From Opitutaceae bacterium UBA6669 (GTDB lineage: Bacteria > Verrucomicrobiota > Verrucomicrobiia > Opitutales > Opitutaceae): a stretch of DNA of 6,835 nucleotides. The translations under genes were made by a program, and so were the position numbers. The notes under the pieces were generated by a model, which saw only the letters and a program-made list of their open reading frames with translations, made no database searches and was not told the DNA's origin. The number at the start of each line of letters is the position of its first letter. Within the stretch, counting starts at the first letter, position 1. The stretch lies in assembly GCA_002455175.1 (NCBI GenBank), contig DKKJ01000376.1, forward strand, positions 4,604 through 11,438, in the 5' to 3' direction. Below, piece by piece: positions 6,816 to 6,835 of this stretch.

Positions 6816-6835
6816 GATGAGAAAGCATAAAAGGT
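6723..6835 (-). CDS. Possible C-terminal end of an unidentified gene
   Basis: From the right edge the minus strand is open for 36 codons and stops at TAG (6725-6723). The last residues include F-Q-R-I-A-E-L-Y-G-K-P-L and end G-V-E-T-R, which has balanced, protein-like composition, but I recognise no family. If real it would be the 3' end of a gene upstream of the permease on the same strand, with 336 bp between them. An open stretch of this length is not significant alone, and the hairpin cluster occupies the same DNA. Confidence 0.2.
   Translation of the reverse strand, partial: LLCFLITRQPTPFTGNFQRIAELYGKPLGSTGVETR

Noticed and set aside
6817..6835. Start of a plus-strand gene at the ATG at 6817
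   Set aside because: Only six codons are visible and no ribosome binding site is well placed, so it is mentioned only as a possibility with the hairpin cluster.

Overview
The window looks like chromosomal DNA from a moderately GC-rich Gram-negative bacterium, most likely a Verrucomicrobiota/Opitutales-type or similar soil or freshwater lineage. This is an inference from three things: a duplicated orphan MacB/FtsX permease (a type abundant in Acidobacteria and Opitutaceae), a large secreted six-hairpin glycosidase-like protein, and starts without Shine-Dalgarno sequences. No rRNA, tRNA or housekeeping marker is present to fix the taxonomy.

Layout, left to right. At 1-61 (minus) is the first 20 codons of a small membrane protein that reads like the GlsB/YeaQ/YmgE family and runs off the left edge. 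It is divergent from a large plus-strand gene, 296-2965, encoding an 889-residue exported protein with a beta-rich N-terminal half, a central alpha/alpha-barrel-like region and a C-terminal beta domain, probably carbohydrate-active. After a 253-bp spacer, 3219-3668 (plus) encodes a 149-residue exported protein of unknown function. Its mature part resembles a tunnelling-fold (dihydroneopterin aldolase-like) domain, which would be unusual for an exported protein. A 339-bp gene-free stretch separates it from a convergent minus-strand gene, 4008-6386, encoding a 792-residue MacB_PCD-FtsX-MacB_PCD-FtsX permease with 8 predicted membrane segments and no ATPase gene beside it. The right end, 6387-6835, has no confident gene. 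It contains a 12-bp perfect palindrome in the permease upstream region and, at 6693-6815, four closely packed inverted repeats. Part of that cluster (6723-6835) is also an open minus-strand frame that could be the end of a further gene.

The genes do not form one obvious operon or pathway. The two exported plus-strand proteins could be co-transcribed, but the 253-bp spacer with small dyads argues against tight coupling. The permease faces them and is probably transcribed alone. I found no CRISPR array, complete insertion sequence or recognisable defence system. The items most worth checking are the exported T-fold-like protein, the hairpin cluster at the right edge, and the exact family of the large glycosidase-like protein.
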